Positions 1 through 11,825 of a DNA stretch of 64,000 nucleotides are shown here, piece after piece (the first letter of the stretch is position 1; each line of letters starts with the position of its first letter). The stretch comes from Agrostemma githago (lineage: Eukaryota; Streptophyta; Magnoliopsida; Caryophyllales; Caryophyllaceae): positions 36,889,424-36,953,423 of the forward strand of contig OY288244.1 in assembly GCA_958450325.1 (NCBI GenBank). The letters run 5' to 3'. Under the pieces are notes generated by a model, which saw only the letters and a list, made by a program, of their open reading frames with translations, did not search any database and was not told the origin of the DNA. The translations under genes were made by a program, and so were the position numbers.

Positions 1-619
1 ATCCAAAAAATTACGGCAGACCCTCAATAAAGAAGGGAAACAAAACCATTATAAAAAATGGCAGAAGACAAACAAAAGGGATCAAGCAAAAGAACATGCA
101 AAAAGTAAAACCCATAAAAGAGCAAAGATCAGGGACGACCAACTTATAAACAAGAAACCAACTGATAAAATCAAAAGAAAAAGGAACATAAAGAAAAAAA
201 CCAGTAGAAAAGGATGCAGGCTGATAGATCAAACATGACATGCAAGATCAATGACCGACGATCAAACTTACAAAACGATCAAGGACATGCAATTAGTGGG
301 TTAAACTAAAAGAAGGAGAGAGACCACCGGAGATGAGCGTAGAGTCGACGGACCCATCTTCGGTGAGAGTCATTAAGAAAGGGAGTGAGTATGTGGGAGG
401 CGGCTGAGGTGAAATAAGGGTGATTTTTTGGGGTTTTTTGGGGACGAGAGAAGGGAGAGGAAAGTAGGAGAGAGACCGTAACAAATAAAGTATTTGAGCT
501 TTCAAAATAAGTGTATTTTAACAGGTTTTAAATAATTTGCGATTTTTTTCACAGTTATTTCGAGATAAAAAGTGCATTCATGAGTTTCAAATAAAATTAA
601 TGAAGTCTATCGTACACTA
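1..619. other. Left flank, no gene recognised
   Basis: No protein family is recognisable here. On the minus strand, 505-293 is a pyrimidine-rich stretch (many CTCTC and TTTCC runs) with a short open frame, followed by a T-rich, intron-like stretch down to position 11. That composition would suit the 5' UTR, first exon and start of an intron of a host gene reading leftwards out of the window. No splice site or conserved residue proves it, so this is only a possibility. Confidence 0.3.
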
Positions 620-985
620 TTGATATATTTTGATGATACAGAAGCTAAATTTTACTCGTATCTATGTAACAAATGGTTCAAACCTTTTGAGCTTCATATG
701 AAAGCTTATGAGCTTTTAATTAAAGTATCTGAGCTTAGTTCGATCTATTGCAATTTTCAGCTTCGTATAGGATGCACACGAGAAGATGTTGTACATAGCT
801 GTATGTACAACTGGTTTTATGATTTTGAGCTTTATCACAAAGGTTTTGAGTTTTGCTATAAACTTTCTGAGCTTTAATGTAAAGTTGTTGAGTTAAATCA
901 CATAAATGTTTAAGCTCAGAAACTTACAACTTAGCTTAAAAACTTGTATAAGCTCAGAAGATATATATAAAAGCTCAACAATTTT
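620..985. repeat. GAGCTT-rich imperfect repeat with inverted tail
   Basis: The hexamer GAGCTT recurs between about 688 and 872, in two diverged blocks spaced roughly 138 bp (one near 670-735, one near 808-873). From 913 to 980 the same motif appears reversed (AAGCTC), so the two halves could fold on each other. An 85-codon plus-strand frame (620-877) encodes a matching pattern of F/Y-E-L triplets, but this looks like a by-product of the repeat. I do not recognise the repeat family. Confidence 0.5.
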
Positions 986-1113
986 GCCTTAGCTGTACAA
1001 CGTGTATAATCCTATATTTCCTAAACAACCTTATTCAAATCTATCTATCTATACAATAATCCTCATACTAAAAGGATAATAATCTAACACCCCCAAGAGG
1101 ATAACAATCCTAA

Positions 1114-1468
1114 GAGCATCCATCATCCATTCTCCATTCTTGGAGGAGAATGGAGACAAATGGTTCCTCCATCCATGGAGAAACCATTCTTCACGAAGAA
1201 TAATAGATATTCATTCTTTCAAAAGAATGGAGTGGAGAATGAAAATCGTGGGTCCCCATAATAAAAAAAATTAATATTAAAATAAACTAAAGAGATGTGT
1301 AATTGAATGAATGGAATAATGAAATGTGTTGGGACCCACGGGAGAATAGAAACTTCATTCTTGGATGAAGCAGTTCTTTTATGATGAAAAAAGTAGGATA
1401 AAAGTAATGAGGTGGATGCGGTGGGTCTCATCCAAGAATGAAAAAATCATTCTTGGATGAGGATGCTC
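1114..1468. mobile_element. Tourist/PIF-Harbinger-like MITE
   Basis: This 355-bp non-coding element begins GAGCATCC and ends GGATGCTC. The terminal inverted repeat extends about 15 bp with one indel (GAGCATCCATCATCCA against GAGCATCCTCATCCA). It is flanked by TAA at 1111-1113 and TAA at 1469-1471. A 3-bp TAA/TTA target duplication and GAGCATC-type ends are typical of PIF/Harbinger-derived Tourist MITEs. It carries no transposase, and the ORFs across it are spurious. Confidence 0.85.
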
Positions 1469-1471
1469 TAA

Positions 1472-1721
1472 GAAGTGGGATGAGGTGTCAACCTCTCATG
1501 AGATATTTTCCCTCCAAAGCATCATAGCTTTAATCAGGAAACAAATAAATATTAAAATCCTATCTTATTCTAATTATAATATTCACTTTCAATTCAAAGT
1601 AAATAAAATCCTATGCTATAATTATAATATCCAAATTCAATTCAAGTTAAATAATTATGTAATCAAAGAAGATAACTGTGATGCTATTAAAAAAATACGT
1701 AGATATTTATGATAATGTAAC
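1472..1721. other. AT-rich flank with a short diverged tandem duplication
   Basis: No gene seen. Positions 1556-1606 and about 1608-1656 are two diverged copies of a 48-51 bp unit (AATCCTAT...AATTATAATAT...CAATTCAA...). It ends exactly where element A begins. The last five bases (GTAAC, 1717-1721) do not match the five bases after A (AATTT, 59459-59463). Confidence 0.5.
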
Positions 1722-2440
1722 TGATGGGGGTCGGTTGCCTTCCATGGGCCGCCAGCCATGCGAACCCTGGGGCAACCCGGCCCAAATCACGAAAGGGGCC
1801 TGCCTGACAGGCCAGTCAGCAGGGCCTTACCCAATAGCCCTAAGGAGCCACTTGGGAAAGCCGTGCGGAGCTCCAAGCAAGGAGTCAGTTCCCCTCTGCC
1901 AGTCAGGGTCAAGCCACAACTAATGTGGTCGAGAAGGAAAAAGCCCCCCCTACCTGTCCAGGGTCAGGGTGTCCTTCCCTGACAGGCTCAAGGGGAAAGG
2001 TTAGAGCTCCCCTGTCCACGCCTAAGGTAAGAGGGAATGAGTGGACATGGTGGACCCATGTGTCGCTCCCTCATTCCCTCCTCTTTCTCTCTCTACTCTC
2101 CCTAGTGGAAAAATATAAATACTCACCCATTTTCCACTAGAGAAGGTAATTGATTTTCTCTCTCTAGAACCTCACTCTAGAAAACGCCACCTTACTCCTC
2201 ACGAGCAAGGTTTGTCAAGTGCATTCCACGGACTGACTTCGGCATCGGAGAGGGTTCCCTCGGACACCTCCGAGGCCCTGTGCGCTCCCTGTGTGCAGGT
2301 GGCAGGCCATCTCCGCCGGGAAAGTCCGACTACTGGAGTGAGCGGAAATAGAGGCTTGGAAAGCAAGACAACATCACCTAAGAAATACAATCTCACAAGA
2401 TCCGAATCCGTTTTGGGTCAATTGTTTCCATACCGGAACA
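1722..2440 (+). repeat. Element A 5' LTR
   Basis: This 719-bp LTR starts TGATGGGGGTCG and ends CCGGAACA, directly before the primer-binding site. The same sequence, at roughly 95% identity by eye, is at 52268-52475 plus 58947-59458. The TATA box is at 2114-2121. Confidence 0.9.
2102..2140 (+). promoter_or_regulatory. LTR promoter: TATA box within an 11-bp inverted repeat
   Basis: TATAAATA lies at 2114-2121. It is flanked by CTAGTGGAAAA (2102-2112) and its perfect reverse complement TTTTCCACTAG (2130-2140), so the TATA box is in the loop of a potential cruciform. The arrangement is conserved in the 3' LTR (59120-59158). Transcription would start around 2145. Confidence 0.75.
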
Positions 2441-2443
2441 ATT

Positions 2444-2461
2444 TGGCGCCGTCTGTGGGGA
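2444..2461 (+). other. Element A primer-binding site
   Basis: TGGCGCCGTCTGTGGGGA begins three bases after the LTR. Its first nine bases match the 3' end of plant tRNA-Asp; the rest do not. This is a PBS form common in plant Tat-like gypsy elements. I cannot assign the tRNA with confidence. Confidence 0.8.
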
Positions 2462-2503
2462 TCAAGCTGAGATTTCTCAAAAAGAACAAAAAGCCGTTAG
2501 GAG

Positions 2504-4530
2504 ATGCCTAAGGTTGTCGAGAATGTCTCTGGGGTAGATCAAGCGGGACAGCCGGTGAACCCCTTATACGGCATGCCCTTGCCGGGAAAGGAGGTGACGC
2601 CCGCTGCCACCCTCCGGGGAGTGGGGCGGGCTACCCTCTACGAAGTACCGAACAAGGAAATCACAGCCACAACTGGGCAGGGGGAACAACGGGGCTCAAC
2701 CTTAGTTTCACCCCCGCTCAAGCTACACAGGCCGTTGTCTTCTTCTCTGCTACGCTCCACCAACAGGTCAACCCTGAGGACCTGGTAGGCAGGATCGCAA
2801 CGACCCTCAGAGACTTACACTTCGAGGATACGGAAAAGGCTGGGGGCACGATGCGAACTGCTGCCAGAAACGTCCAAAGGAAAGCGAAGAAGACTGTTCG
2901 TGGGTATGTGCAGGCTAAAAGGCGTATCGCAACTGACGCCCAGGAACAGCCAACTCAGCAGGAGGAGGGGGTGGCGCACACCATAGAATCCACCGCGTCT
3001 GGTGAAAAGAGAGGTCTCTCCCAAGAGCCGAGAGAACGGATAAAACCAAAGGAACCCGTCTCAAAGCGCTTGGGGGCAAAGCAGGGTGGGGTCTTTACCA
3101 GGTTAACGCTTGCTATAGAACCACAGAAAACTCCAGGGCTGTCCAAAAGCATGCAGTCAAGGCTCAATCAGGGGCAGTCAATGGAACCAAGACACCGTCA
3201 GTATGAGAAACCTGAGCCTCCTCGGCCTCTTAAGGGGAAACGACCTCGACACCGCTCCCCCATAAGAGAAGATGAGGCTAGAAGTAGGCATACGCCCAAA
3301 CACCGCTCCCTCAGTGTTGGAAAATCGATCCCAGGCAAATGGGATGACTACGGTTACCACTCTGCAGGAAGGTGGTCTAAAATGATGGGCAGGCTAACCA
3401 GAACTCCACTTCACCCTGAAGTTCAGAAGTTCCCCATCCCTAAAATCAAAATGCGCACTGTCAAGTTCGACGGGACCACGGATCCCGAGGACCACCTGGC
3501 AGCCTACGAGAGCCACATGGGGATGTATGACGCTGATGACGCCGTTTGGTGTAAAATCTTCCCTACTACCTTGGTGGGCTTGGCTCAAGAATGGTTCCGG
3601 GACCTGTCACAGGGGTCGATTTGTTATTTTATAGAGCTGGTTAAGTCTTTCCTGGACCAGTATGCGGGAAATAAGAGGCGCAGACCGACTCGCTTTGATC
3701 TGCTGACCCTGAAACAGAAGAGGGGTGAGACAATCAGGGAGTATCTCAAAAGGTTTGACCTAGGTTTCCAGTAGGTCAAGGAAATCGATGACCCAACGGT
3801 AGCCTATGCGCTGACCAGTTCATTACTCTCGGGCGAAATGAAGAACCAGATGATCAGAGCCCAACCAGAAACCCTAGCAAAAGCTCGTAAGATAGCCGAT
3901 GGCTTCATGCTGCAGGAAGAAGTCCACGGCCTGCCGGATACCCCCACAGGACCTTCTAGGCCGCAGGGGGGACCGCAGGGTGGACGCAGCAGAGGCGAAG
4001 CCGCAGGAAGAATGAGAGCCGAGGAGGGGAATACCCCAAAAAGGGAGCGCGTGGCCTACCAACCAAGGTTTGACAGTTACACGGCTCTTAACAAATCAAG
4101 AGCCAAAATATTTGAAATGGAAAAAGAAACAGCAAAATGGAATCGCCCAAGTAAGCCACGCAGCCCAAAGGGTGACCCCAAAAAGTTATGTACGTTCCAT
4201 GACTGCACAGGACACACAACCGAGGAATGCCGCCACCTGAAGGACGAAATAGAGAAGCTCATAAGGAATGGTTGGCTGAGTAACTATGCTGCCATGAACA
4301 AAAGCCAGAAGCCTGCTGCAGAAAAGCCGGAGGGCGCAATACAGGACCACATGATAATTCTTGTAGTCTCGGGGGACGTTGAGGGGCCAGACGAGCCGGA
4401 GGGGCCAGAAAAGGCAGAAAAGGAATCTCTAGTCCTATCCCTTATTACCAGCAATCACATAGTGAGGAGGTGTATGGTAGACATAGGTGCTCACACTAAT
4501 TTGTTGTACAAGGAGGTATTCGAAAAATGA
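2504..4530 (+). pseudogene. gag: Element A gag with protease start (broken)
   Basis: The likely start is the ATG at 2504, 43 bp after the PBS. The frame shifts near 2680, in or near a G-rich run, then runs to a TAG at 3772-3774 and reopens in the same frame to 4530. The nucleocapsid side has a CX3H-type finger (CTFHDCTGHTTEECRHLKDE) as in Tat Gags, preceded by a basic linker and the core Gag fold (LVGLAQEWFRDL, about 3570-3610). The protease active site reads MVDIGAHTNLL, with DIGA where DTGA/DSGA is usual. A second frameshift in an A-run (4523-4527) separates this site from the rest of the protease. Gag would coat genomic RNA and form virus-like particles; this copy cannot be translated intact. 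Confidence 0.8.
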
Positions 4531-4690
4531 ACCTGGAAAAGAGACATCTCAAGCCCGCACCCGGATCGTTGTATGGGTTCAGCGGTGCAGTGATCCTCCC
4601 AATGGGAGTCATTGAACTGCCAGTAACATTCGGGGAGGGGGCATCAACCAGGAACATCAGAGCCTCATTTGTGGTTATGGACACTAAATC
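4527..4690 (+). pseudogene. Element A protease C-terminal part, cut at a deletion
   Basis: Reads as the second half of a retroviral-type aspartic protease: LYGFSGAVILPMGVIELPVTFG then RASFVVMDTKS. It then stops being protease-like at about 4685. The usual ILGRP motif and the whole fingers/palm of reverse transcriptase are missing; the next recognisable sequence is the end of the reverse transcriptase in another frame. Confidence 0.75.
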
Positions 4691-5928
4691 CAAAGAAGTG
4701 CACCTTCGGGGTTCGCTCCGGGAAGTTCTTAGGATTCCTGGTCAGCGCCAGAGGGATTGATGCGAATCCTGAAAAAGTGCAGGCGGTTCTAGATCTCCCA
4801 GAACCAAAAACAATTAGAGACATCCATCGTCTGACTGGTAGGATGGCTGCCATAGCAAGATTCATCGCCAGGTCACCTGACAAGTCAACACCTTTCTTCA
4901 AGATACTGAAAGGGAACAAACAGTTCAAATGGGAGGCAGAGCAGAAGGAAGCCTTCGAACAATTGAAAGAGCACCTAAAGAAGTTGCCAACCCTGGCAAG
5001 GCCGGTAGCAGGAGAAAAACTTTTCCTGTACATAGCCGTGACAAATTTAACTGTAAGCGCAGTAATTCTAAGGGAAGAAGCAGGCTCTCAACAGCCAATT
5101 TACTTCGTAAGCCACGCCCTGGGGACGGCCGAGAAGAATTATCTGGTAGTTGAGAAGGCGGCTTACGCGGTAGTCATAGCGGCACGGAAACTCATACCGT
5201 ATTTCGACGCCCACCCTGTCGTTGTATTGACCGACCAACCCCTGGAGAAAGTATTGGAAAAGTTTGAAAAGTCTGGAAGATTGTTGAAGTGGGCTATAGA
5301 GCTGAGCGGGCTGGGAATATCTTATCAGTCCAGGACCGCAATTAAGGCGCAGGCCCTGGCAGATTTCCTGGTCGAATGCTCCCATTCTGAGGAAAATGAC
5401 CCACCAGCCGGCGAAGGGACGGTGTATACTGATGGATCATCTACGGCTAATGGAGTAGGGGCAGGGATCGTCCTTACTAGCCCTGAGGGGGCAGACTTTG
5501 TGCATGCATTCAGTTTCACCTTCCCTGCGTCAAACAATGAGGCCGAATACGAGGCTGTTCTGGCAGGTATCAACTTAGCAAAAGTAGTAGGGGCAGAAAG
5601 ACTTGTCCTAGCTATAGATTCCCAGCTCATAGCAAATCAGATCAACGGTGAATATGAAACTAGGGATCAGGCCATGGCCACATACCTAGAAAGGGTAAAG
5701 CAAGAGCTGTCTGTGTTAAAATCTTACGAAGTTAGACAAGTCCCCCGATCACAGAATAATCGAGCGGATGCCCTGTCCAAGCTGGCAAGCTCCAGCCTTC
5801 AAGACATAAGGAGATCAGTATGGGTAGATGTAATACAAGAAAAGTCTACAGCACCCTGCAAACTGATCAATGTCATTGAAGAAGCAGAAGTTGAGAGCTG
5901 GATGACCTCAATCATCCAATTCACCACA
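4680..5928 (+). pseudogene. pol: Element A pol fragment: RT thumb, RNase H and archaeal-type RNase H
   Basis: Open for about 415 codons. It starts inside reverse transcriptase (LNPKKCTFGVRSGKFLGF), then the connection with LTGRMAAIARF. A Ty3/gypsy RNase H follows at about 5000-5330 (TVSAVILREE, YFVSHAL, VEKAAYAVV, VVLTDQPL). A second RNase H is at about 5420-5800 (VYTDGSSTANGVGAGIVL, NNEAEYEAVLAGI, AIDSQLIANQI, NNRADALSKLA), with its acidic residues D, E, D and D in place. The double RNase H is diagnostic for Tat elements. The catalytic YVDD/FADD region is gone, so no reverse transcription could come from this copy. Interrupted at 5928 by element B. Confidence 0.9.
5924..5928. other. Target-site duplication of element B (left copy)
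   Basis: CCACA here and CCACA at 39052-39056 directly flank the two LTR ends of B. Confidence 0.9.
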
Positions 5929-6557
5929 TGATGGTAGGGTTTTGCCGTGGGTCCTACCGATCAAATAAAGCCAACTAAACCTAACACGTAGCTAGGGTAA
6001 GTCGGGTCGAGTCCACGGGGACGGTAAGGAGGGTCTAGACTATGGTCTACTTAAAAACGAGGCTAAGTCACCAAAACAACACAAAGAGAAGAGAATTGAC
6101 TAACTATGTTGATGGAAGAAGATGAAACTAGACCAACAATGGACTAGATATAATAAGAATTAAATGGAACAACTAAAGCTTAATGAAACTATCAAACTAG
6201 AGAAATTATGACTAAAAGGATGGAGAAATCAAATATGGGAAGGAGTAGAGTTATATTGGGTTCATAAGTGTAGTAGGATGATTGGGAGGTCAAGGGTGTA
6301 GGTTTCACCTAGTTACTAAGGTCGGTCCGCGCTCTCGCGTCAAGCCTAAGTCCGCACTCTCGTGTCAAAGACTAAACCTGAATACTCGTGCAAGATATTA
6401 CCCAATACACAAGGATTCAACCACAAATCAATCACACAATGAGAAGAAGAAAACAAGCATGAGAAGCATGGCCACTACAACTCAAACAAGCAATTCAACA
6501 AACACATGGTGCTCTTAACATGTGACTAGTAACAAAGAATTTCACCTTTACCCTCAA
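5929..6557 (-). repeat. Element B 3' LTR, left part
   Basis: Begins TGATGGTAGGG and matches 37441-38070 of B's other LTR with a few percent difference. It breaks off at the E insertion and resumes at 29028. The short plus-strand ORF at 6282-6518 is LTR sequence, not a gene; the same frame occurs at 37794-38030. Confidence 0.9.
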
Positions 6558-9430
6558 TGTAATCCCCTAGAAATTCTAACGCAATACAGTGGCGGAAACA
6601 CTGTAGAAGTGAGATTATAACACACTGTAGCTATGTCTTGATTAAATAAAAATGGTAAGTCAATACATAAGCCATAAAATAAAAATGGCTACAAAATAAA
6701 TAAATAAATAAATAAAATCCATAAAAAGGGTTTTAACAATCCATAATACAGTTATCTGATTAAAACAAGCAGGATCCATAACTGCTCGCTAGCCCACTCG
6801 AAGGAAAACACATATACCTGCCATGTTAAAAACATAACAGCCACAATCAGTGGGGAGCAATGTCAACGTTCTCCCAGCCGTATAACAGGATTTTAAAACT
6901 GTAATTACAATTATAGAAAAATAGTAAAAATGGAAAACAGTAAAACACATTATAATAAAAATAAACTTTCAGTGAAAAACTTCACGTATCAAAACAATAT
7001 AATAAAAATGAGTTTTCCGAAGAAAACATAAAACATTTGCCAACCTGCAACCAAATTATATCGATAATAATAAAAATATTCAAAATGGCGTTATGGATAG
7101 GAGTAGTGTAGACGGCTAAACTTTCACTAGGAGAGTACTAAAAACTAGCTTCGAGAACTTAGTTCAAACTAATCAAACTTCGGTCTCTAACTAGGCTACT
7201 CAACCATAATAGAGCGGCGACTTATAAATGCGTGGCCCTAGTTTAAGATAATGCACACCCCTCCTGGGATTACCTGTCACCCAGTTCAACTTATGACGGC
7301 GACTTACTGCGAGGCCTAAGCTTAAGGTCAAAATGTACAAAACTTCCGGGATACCTGTCACCCGGTTCAACAACCAATGTACCGATTCCTGATACACTAG
7401 CCTTATTGATGGCAAAACCGTAAACCCTAGAATATATTACTCTAACCTCACACTTGTCCTTATTTCATAACTCCAAAACAAAGACATTATCGATATTCAG
7501 AATATATAATCAATATAAATAATATGAGGATAAAAGAAGTAAACATTTATATTCTAAAAGAGGAAACTTTCTATTTTAGGAAACTTCTATTTTTAGAAAC
7601 TTTACTAAAAATAACATTATACCAAAATAGTGAAAATATTAGTTCGTACTAATACCAATTTTTAGTAAACGATTAAGATTTATAAAACTAATACTTTCGG
7701 CCTTAACGATATTAATTATTAAAGTAAGAACATTTGAGTTTATGAAGTTATTGAAATATCGTACGAGTGTATAAAATGATTAAAAACGTCTTAAAATTTT
7801 TAATAATACTAATCAGGATGTTTTCAAAATTTACAAAGCTAAAATTCCCTAATTATTATTAGTTACGACAATACGATTACTAATAGGATTTTACGGCAAA
7901 TGTCAAATTAAATCTTTTAACGTCTTTTATTTAATTAAACCATTGAATATATTTAGAATATGTTAAGAGATGATTTAACTCTTAATGTTTCAGATTTAAA
8001 TATTTTCAAAATAGCTGGAAAAATAAATCTTTTAGGTAAGACGAAGCATTTTAACGATAAATCGTAATTTGTCCAAAAATCAATACTTATTAATTAAAGA
8101 CTTTAATAAATAGTACAAAAATTACGTAAAATAGTTAAAATATATTTATGAACATTCTATCCAGAAAAGAAAATTTTCCAGAATCCTAAAACTCGGTTTT
8201 TAAAGCGTTTTCTCGTTAATCGTCTAATCTCGACAATAACGATTAATAAAATAGTAATTACAAAACGATTTAAGTATTAATATCCAAAAATTATTATTAA
8301 GCTTAAAAATCATGATTTTCCAAAAAATACTATTTTTCCAGATTTCCAAAAATTCCAGCTTTAATAAATCCCATCAAAACCGTCTTTAAAACCCGTTTTC
8401 ACAATTAACGATTCCATTAATAAAACTTATCGTTCCTAACATTTTATTAAAGCACTAAAAATCATAAAAATACATTTTATTAAGAAACCATCAGAATCAT
8501 AATTTTTTCCAGATTAAATCAAAAGACCAAAAATCGAGAATTTAAACGACAAACGCGGTTTTAACGATAAACGATGATTTAAAGTGATTAATTAATTCAT
8601 CCACTTAGCAATTCCAAAGAAATTATGAAAAAATTCAGAAATTTTATTTCATCAGAAAGTTTCACCACGTCAAAAATAAGATTAAAATAAAATGTTTAAG
8701 TACTAGAACTAAAAATCGGCTTTTAATCGTTTTTGTCCGTAAACGGAAATAATTCAATAATCGATAACTAAAATATCAGAAAAATACTAAATTATTAAAA
8801 ATCATCAAAAACATCATTTTTACAGAATATAAATATATATTACATGTTTAGGCCGAATATTACGATTTTACAAATTAATATGACGATTTAATCGTTAATC
8901 TCGTAAAAGCGATAAAAATATCGAAACATGCAAATTTTCAACTTTTTTGAAAATTTTCCAGATTATATGACATACATATATTGTCAAAAATGAAATATAA
9001 AAATTATACATGCAAATACACAATAAAAATCATGAAATACCGAGTAACATCGACGTTACCTCTAACCCAAATTCGAGTCGATTATAAATTCGTCGGCTTC
9101 GGGATCATTCAAAAATCCTTCAACACAAGAAAAGCATGGTGGAAAAATACCATGAGAAAACTAAGAAAATCAAGGAAAATAACGATCGAAAACAACATCG
9201 ATTATTACCTTAACGAAGGGATCGGAATGACGATTATTTAGGAGATGAAAACGAGACGATCGAGACTCGATTTGAGACAAAATTTGGCTAGAAAAGCTGC
9301 TGGAAAATCTCAGCCAAGAGAGAAAAAGGGAGGAAATGTTGTTTAATTTTTTGTAAAATGAATGATAAGAAAGTGGATGGTTTTCTAAAGCATAAATGAT
9401 AAGTAAATTTTGATGAAACTATGTCATAAT
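6558..9430. repeat. Element E LTR, left part
   Basis: AT-rich, without coding capacity; the ORFs at 7200-7415 and 8981-9241 show no protein features. At 7213-7289 and 7297-7372 lie two imperfect copies of a unit that includes GGCGACTTA and ACCTGTCACCC. The rest is rich in A-tracts and CGATTAA-like motifs. Confidence 0.65.
9426..9430. other. Target-site duplication of element F (left copy)
   Basis: ATAAT here and at 28385-28389, abutting the TGTGGACATG and GTGTCTACA ends of F. Confidence 0.9.
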
Positions 9431-11825
9431 TGTGGACATGACATAGGTCCACCCCGACGCGGCCACGCGTGGGTTTGGGAAGGCGAATGAATCTCCATAT
9501 GAGATGGTCAAATTGAAATTTAAATCGAAGTTGGAGTCGCCACCGAATTTTATGGTTATTCGGAACCGTTCGAGCCCACTCTATGTCGTAGTGGGCCGTG
9601 TACAAAATACGGCCCATTTCCGATGTCAGAGTTTATTGGGCTCGTCCCTTTGCAGTTCGATACCGATGCCGACTTGAGCGGTTTATCGTATATTGAATGA
9701 CTCTCGTTGCCAATGGTTTCGGACATACGGAAACCACGGTTCTGAGTAAGGGGTGAGGGTACGTGTTGGGGAGTTCACTAAGAACACCCAACCCCGCCCG
9801 CACATTAGCGGCCTCTACTAGGATATCGAATGATTTTTTAATACGCGCGTTAGTAATACGATGAATGATATGCAAACATTGTTTTCCTAAGCATGTGAGG
9901 AGTTGAACGACTTGCTAAGTCGGTTTAATGCATGAAAATTTAACGTCGAAGTTGAATTTAGCATGTCAGATTTGTTTTAGTATAATAAAACAAACGATGA
10001 AAAAGAATGAATTTTCTACAAGATGAACAAACGAGTTAGTATCGATTTGTGAATAACAATGTAGCAAATATGATGAATATGCAAGACCGAGAAAATATTA
10101 ATCAAAATCTGAAAAATATTGTTAAAAAGACGCTGTTTTGTATAAAAAACGATGTTCGAAAAAAATAATAAAAAAGGAAAACGGGTCGCGTTTCCAGCGT
10201 TGCCCGCGACTCGCCCGGGGTGCGCGCGACTCGCGCCCCGGCCTGTTCGGGATCGGTTTTTGAAAGCTCGATGTTTTTATTAAACCGCGTACGAATATTG
10301 CATAATTCGTACTCGACTTAATATTTTCGATATTCGTTATATTTGATAGTCGACTACAAAATCAATATCAAATACTCGGAATAGTGTTAGAAAAGATATT
10401 AATTTTAAGAAATCATTTCGTAGAATAAATAATAAAAACGAACGAAAAAGTTTAAAAAAAGGTTCGGGTTTCAGGCCCGTGCGCGACCCGCCTGGGCGTG
10501 GCGCGACTCGCGTACGGGTCTGTCCGGCTTTTTATTTTTTGTTCGAAATTGCTAAATTTGATGAATCGCGTACAAAATATGAATTAATTTGTATTCGATT
10601 CATGTTTTCGATATTCGTCGTATCCGATATTCGATTATGAAATCGATATCGAATATTCGGAATGAATTAAAAAGGTTTTGTAAAATTGTTTGAAAAAAGG
10701 AATTTGAACGAGAAAAGATGTAACGATTTTTGACATCGTCGAAATCTTAATATAATTCTTTTTGATACAATATTCGATTATGGAAAATCGATATCATATT
10801 TTTAAGAACGTTTGTTATGAAAATAGTTTTTTGTTAATATCGATATTAGAAATAAAAAAAAAGACGACGCTTGACCCGTAAAAAGAAAACGGACGACGAG
10901 GAGGAGAAGAGAAGAAAAGGAGAAATCGGGTTTGGTACACCCTAAACCTACATGCTTTTGTTAACTCGGATCGGGGCTCGTCGGAATGTGGCTAGGCACG
11001 GGAGCGTCGAGTGATGTCGGTCGGGTTAGGGTGGCTCGGTGAAGGTGACGGGTGAAGGGTTTCGGGTATCGGGGCCGGTTTCCTTCGGGTTTTGGACGCA
11101 CTATCGGTTTCTCGATGCTAAGGTTGATGCTTTTCAGGAATTATGTATGTCAGGATGACAGAAATTTGATGTGTATGTTGCTAATAATTGATCCTATCGT
11201 GTGTCAATTCATGTTGTGCAAGGGGCTATTTATAGGAAATTCCTGACCTTGGTTAGTTGAGGTGCATTTGAATTAGAACTACCGCTTAGGATAGGAAACG
11301 TAAGAAGTTGAGGGAAATAAGAATTCCGCTTTCTTGTGAAGGAAGAAAGGGAAACACGGCTGGTTTGCTGCTGCTCGGCCGAGTATTTGCACTCGGTCGG
11401 GTGTTTGAATCGGTTTTCGGATAGGATTCCTGCTTGAGATCGAATTCTACCTTAAACGGAATTGTTTAATATTTTGTGAAGCTGATTTTTTGTAGAGTTT
11501 GAGTAAGAATCAGCCGTGTGAGGTGTCACGGCTGACTCACGTGTCTCGGGAAAATCTTTGACCGGGTTTTGACTCGGTCGCTAAAAGACGGTTTTACCCC
11601 TGGTGTCGGACTCGACCCAAATTAGTGTTATTTGACTCGAAACGACCCACTGGGCCTGAATTTGAGGTTGGTTTTGTGAAATTTGTACTTCGTAAAAGCC
11701 CAAGCCAAATATCCATGATTTCGAGCCCATTTCCGAGTACGTTAAAGCACGTTTGCGTCCGATCATCATCGGGTGTTTGTCGAAAACTACTATAGACACC
11801 TGGCAGCAAAATGTGGGTGTCTACA
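9431..11825 (-). repeat. Element F 3' LTR
   Basis: 2395 bp, TGTGGACATG...GTGTCTACA, matching 21972-23811 plus 27860-28384 at about 98% by eye. The TATA box on the minus strand is at 11226-11235 (CTATAAATAG). The transcribed part has two diverged copies of a ~280-bp unit (about 10170-10440 and 10450-10700). Each begins with a GC-rich patch (GCGCGACTCGC) in otherwise AT-rich DNA and continues with GCGTAC...TTTTCGATATTCG. ORFs within it have no protein features. Confidence 0.9.

Noticed and set aside
293..505. Minus-strand ORF as a host gene
   Set aside because: No domain or start context supports coding; the composition is that of a pyrimidine-rich leader at best. Kept only as a possibility in the left-flank note.
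1722..2461. Assigning A's PBS to tRNA-Asp
   Set aside because: Only the first nine bases fit tRNA-Asp; the rest diverges, unlike the full match in C.
2199..2511. ORFs within A's 5' LTR on both strands
   Set aside because: They lie in the LTR and cross the PBS; no conserved protein features.
9288..9875. ORFs in the F LTR that recur at 21943-22416
   Set aside because: They recur because LTRs are duplicated, not because of coding selection. They cross the LTR boundary and have no domain.
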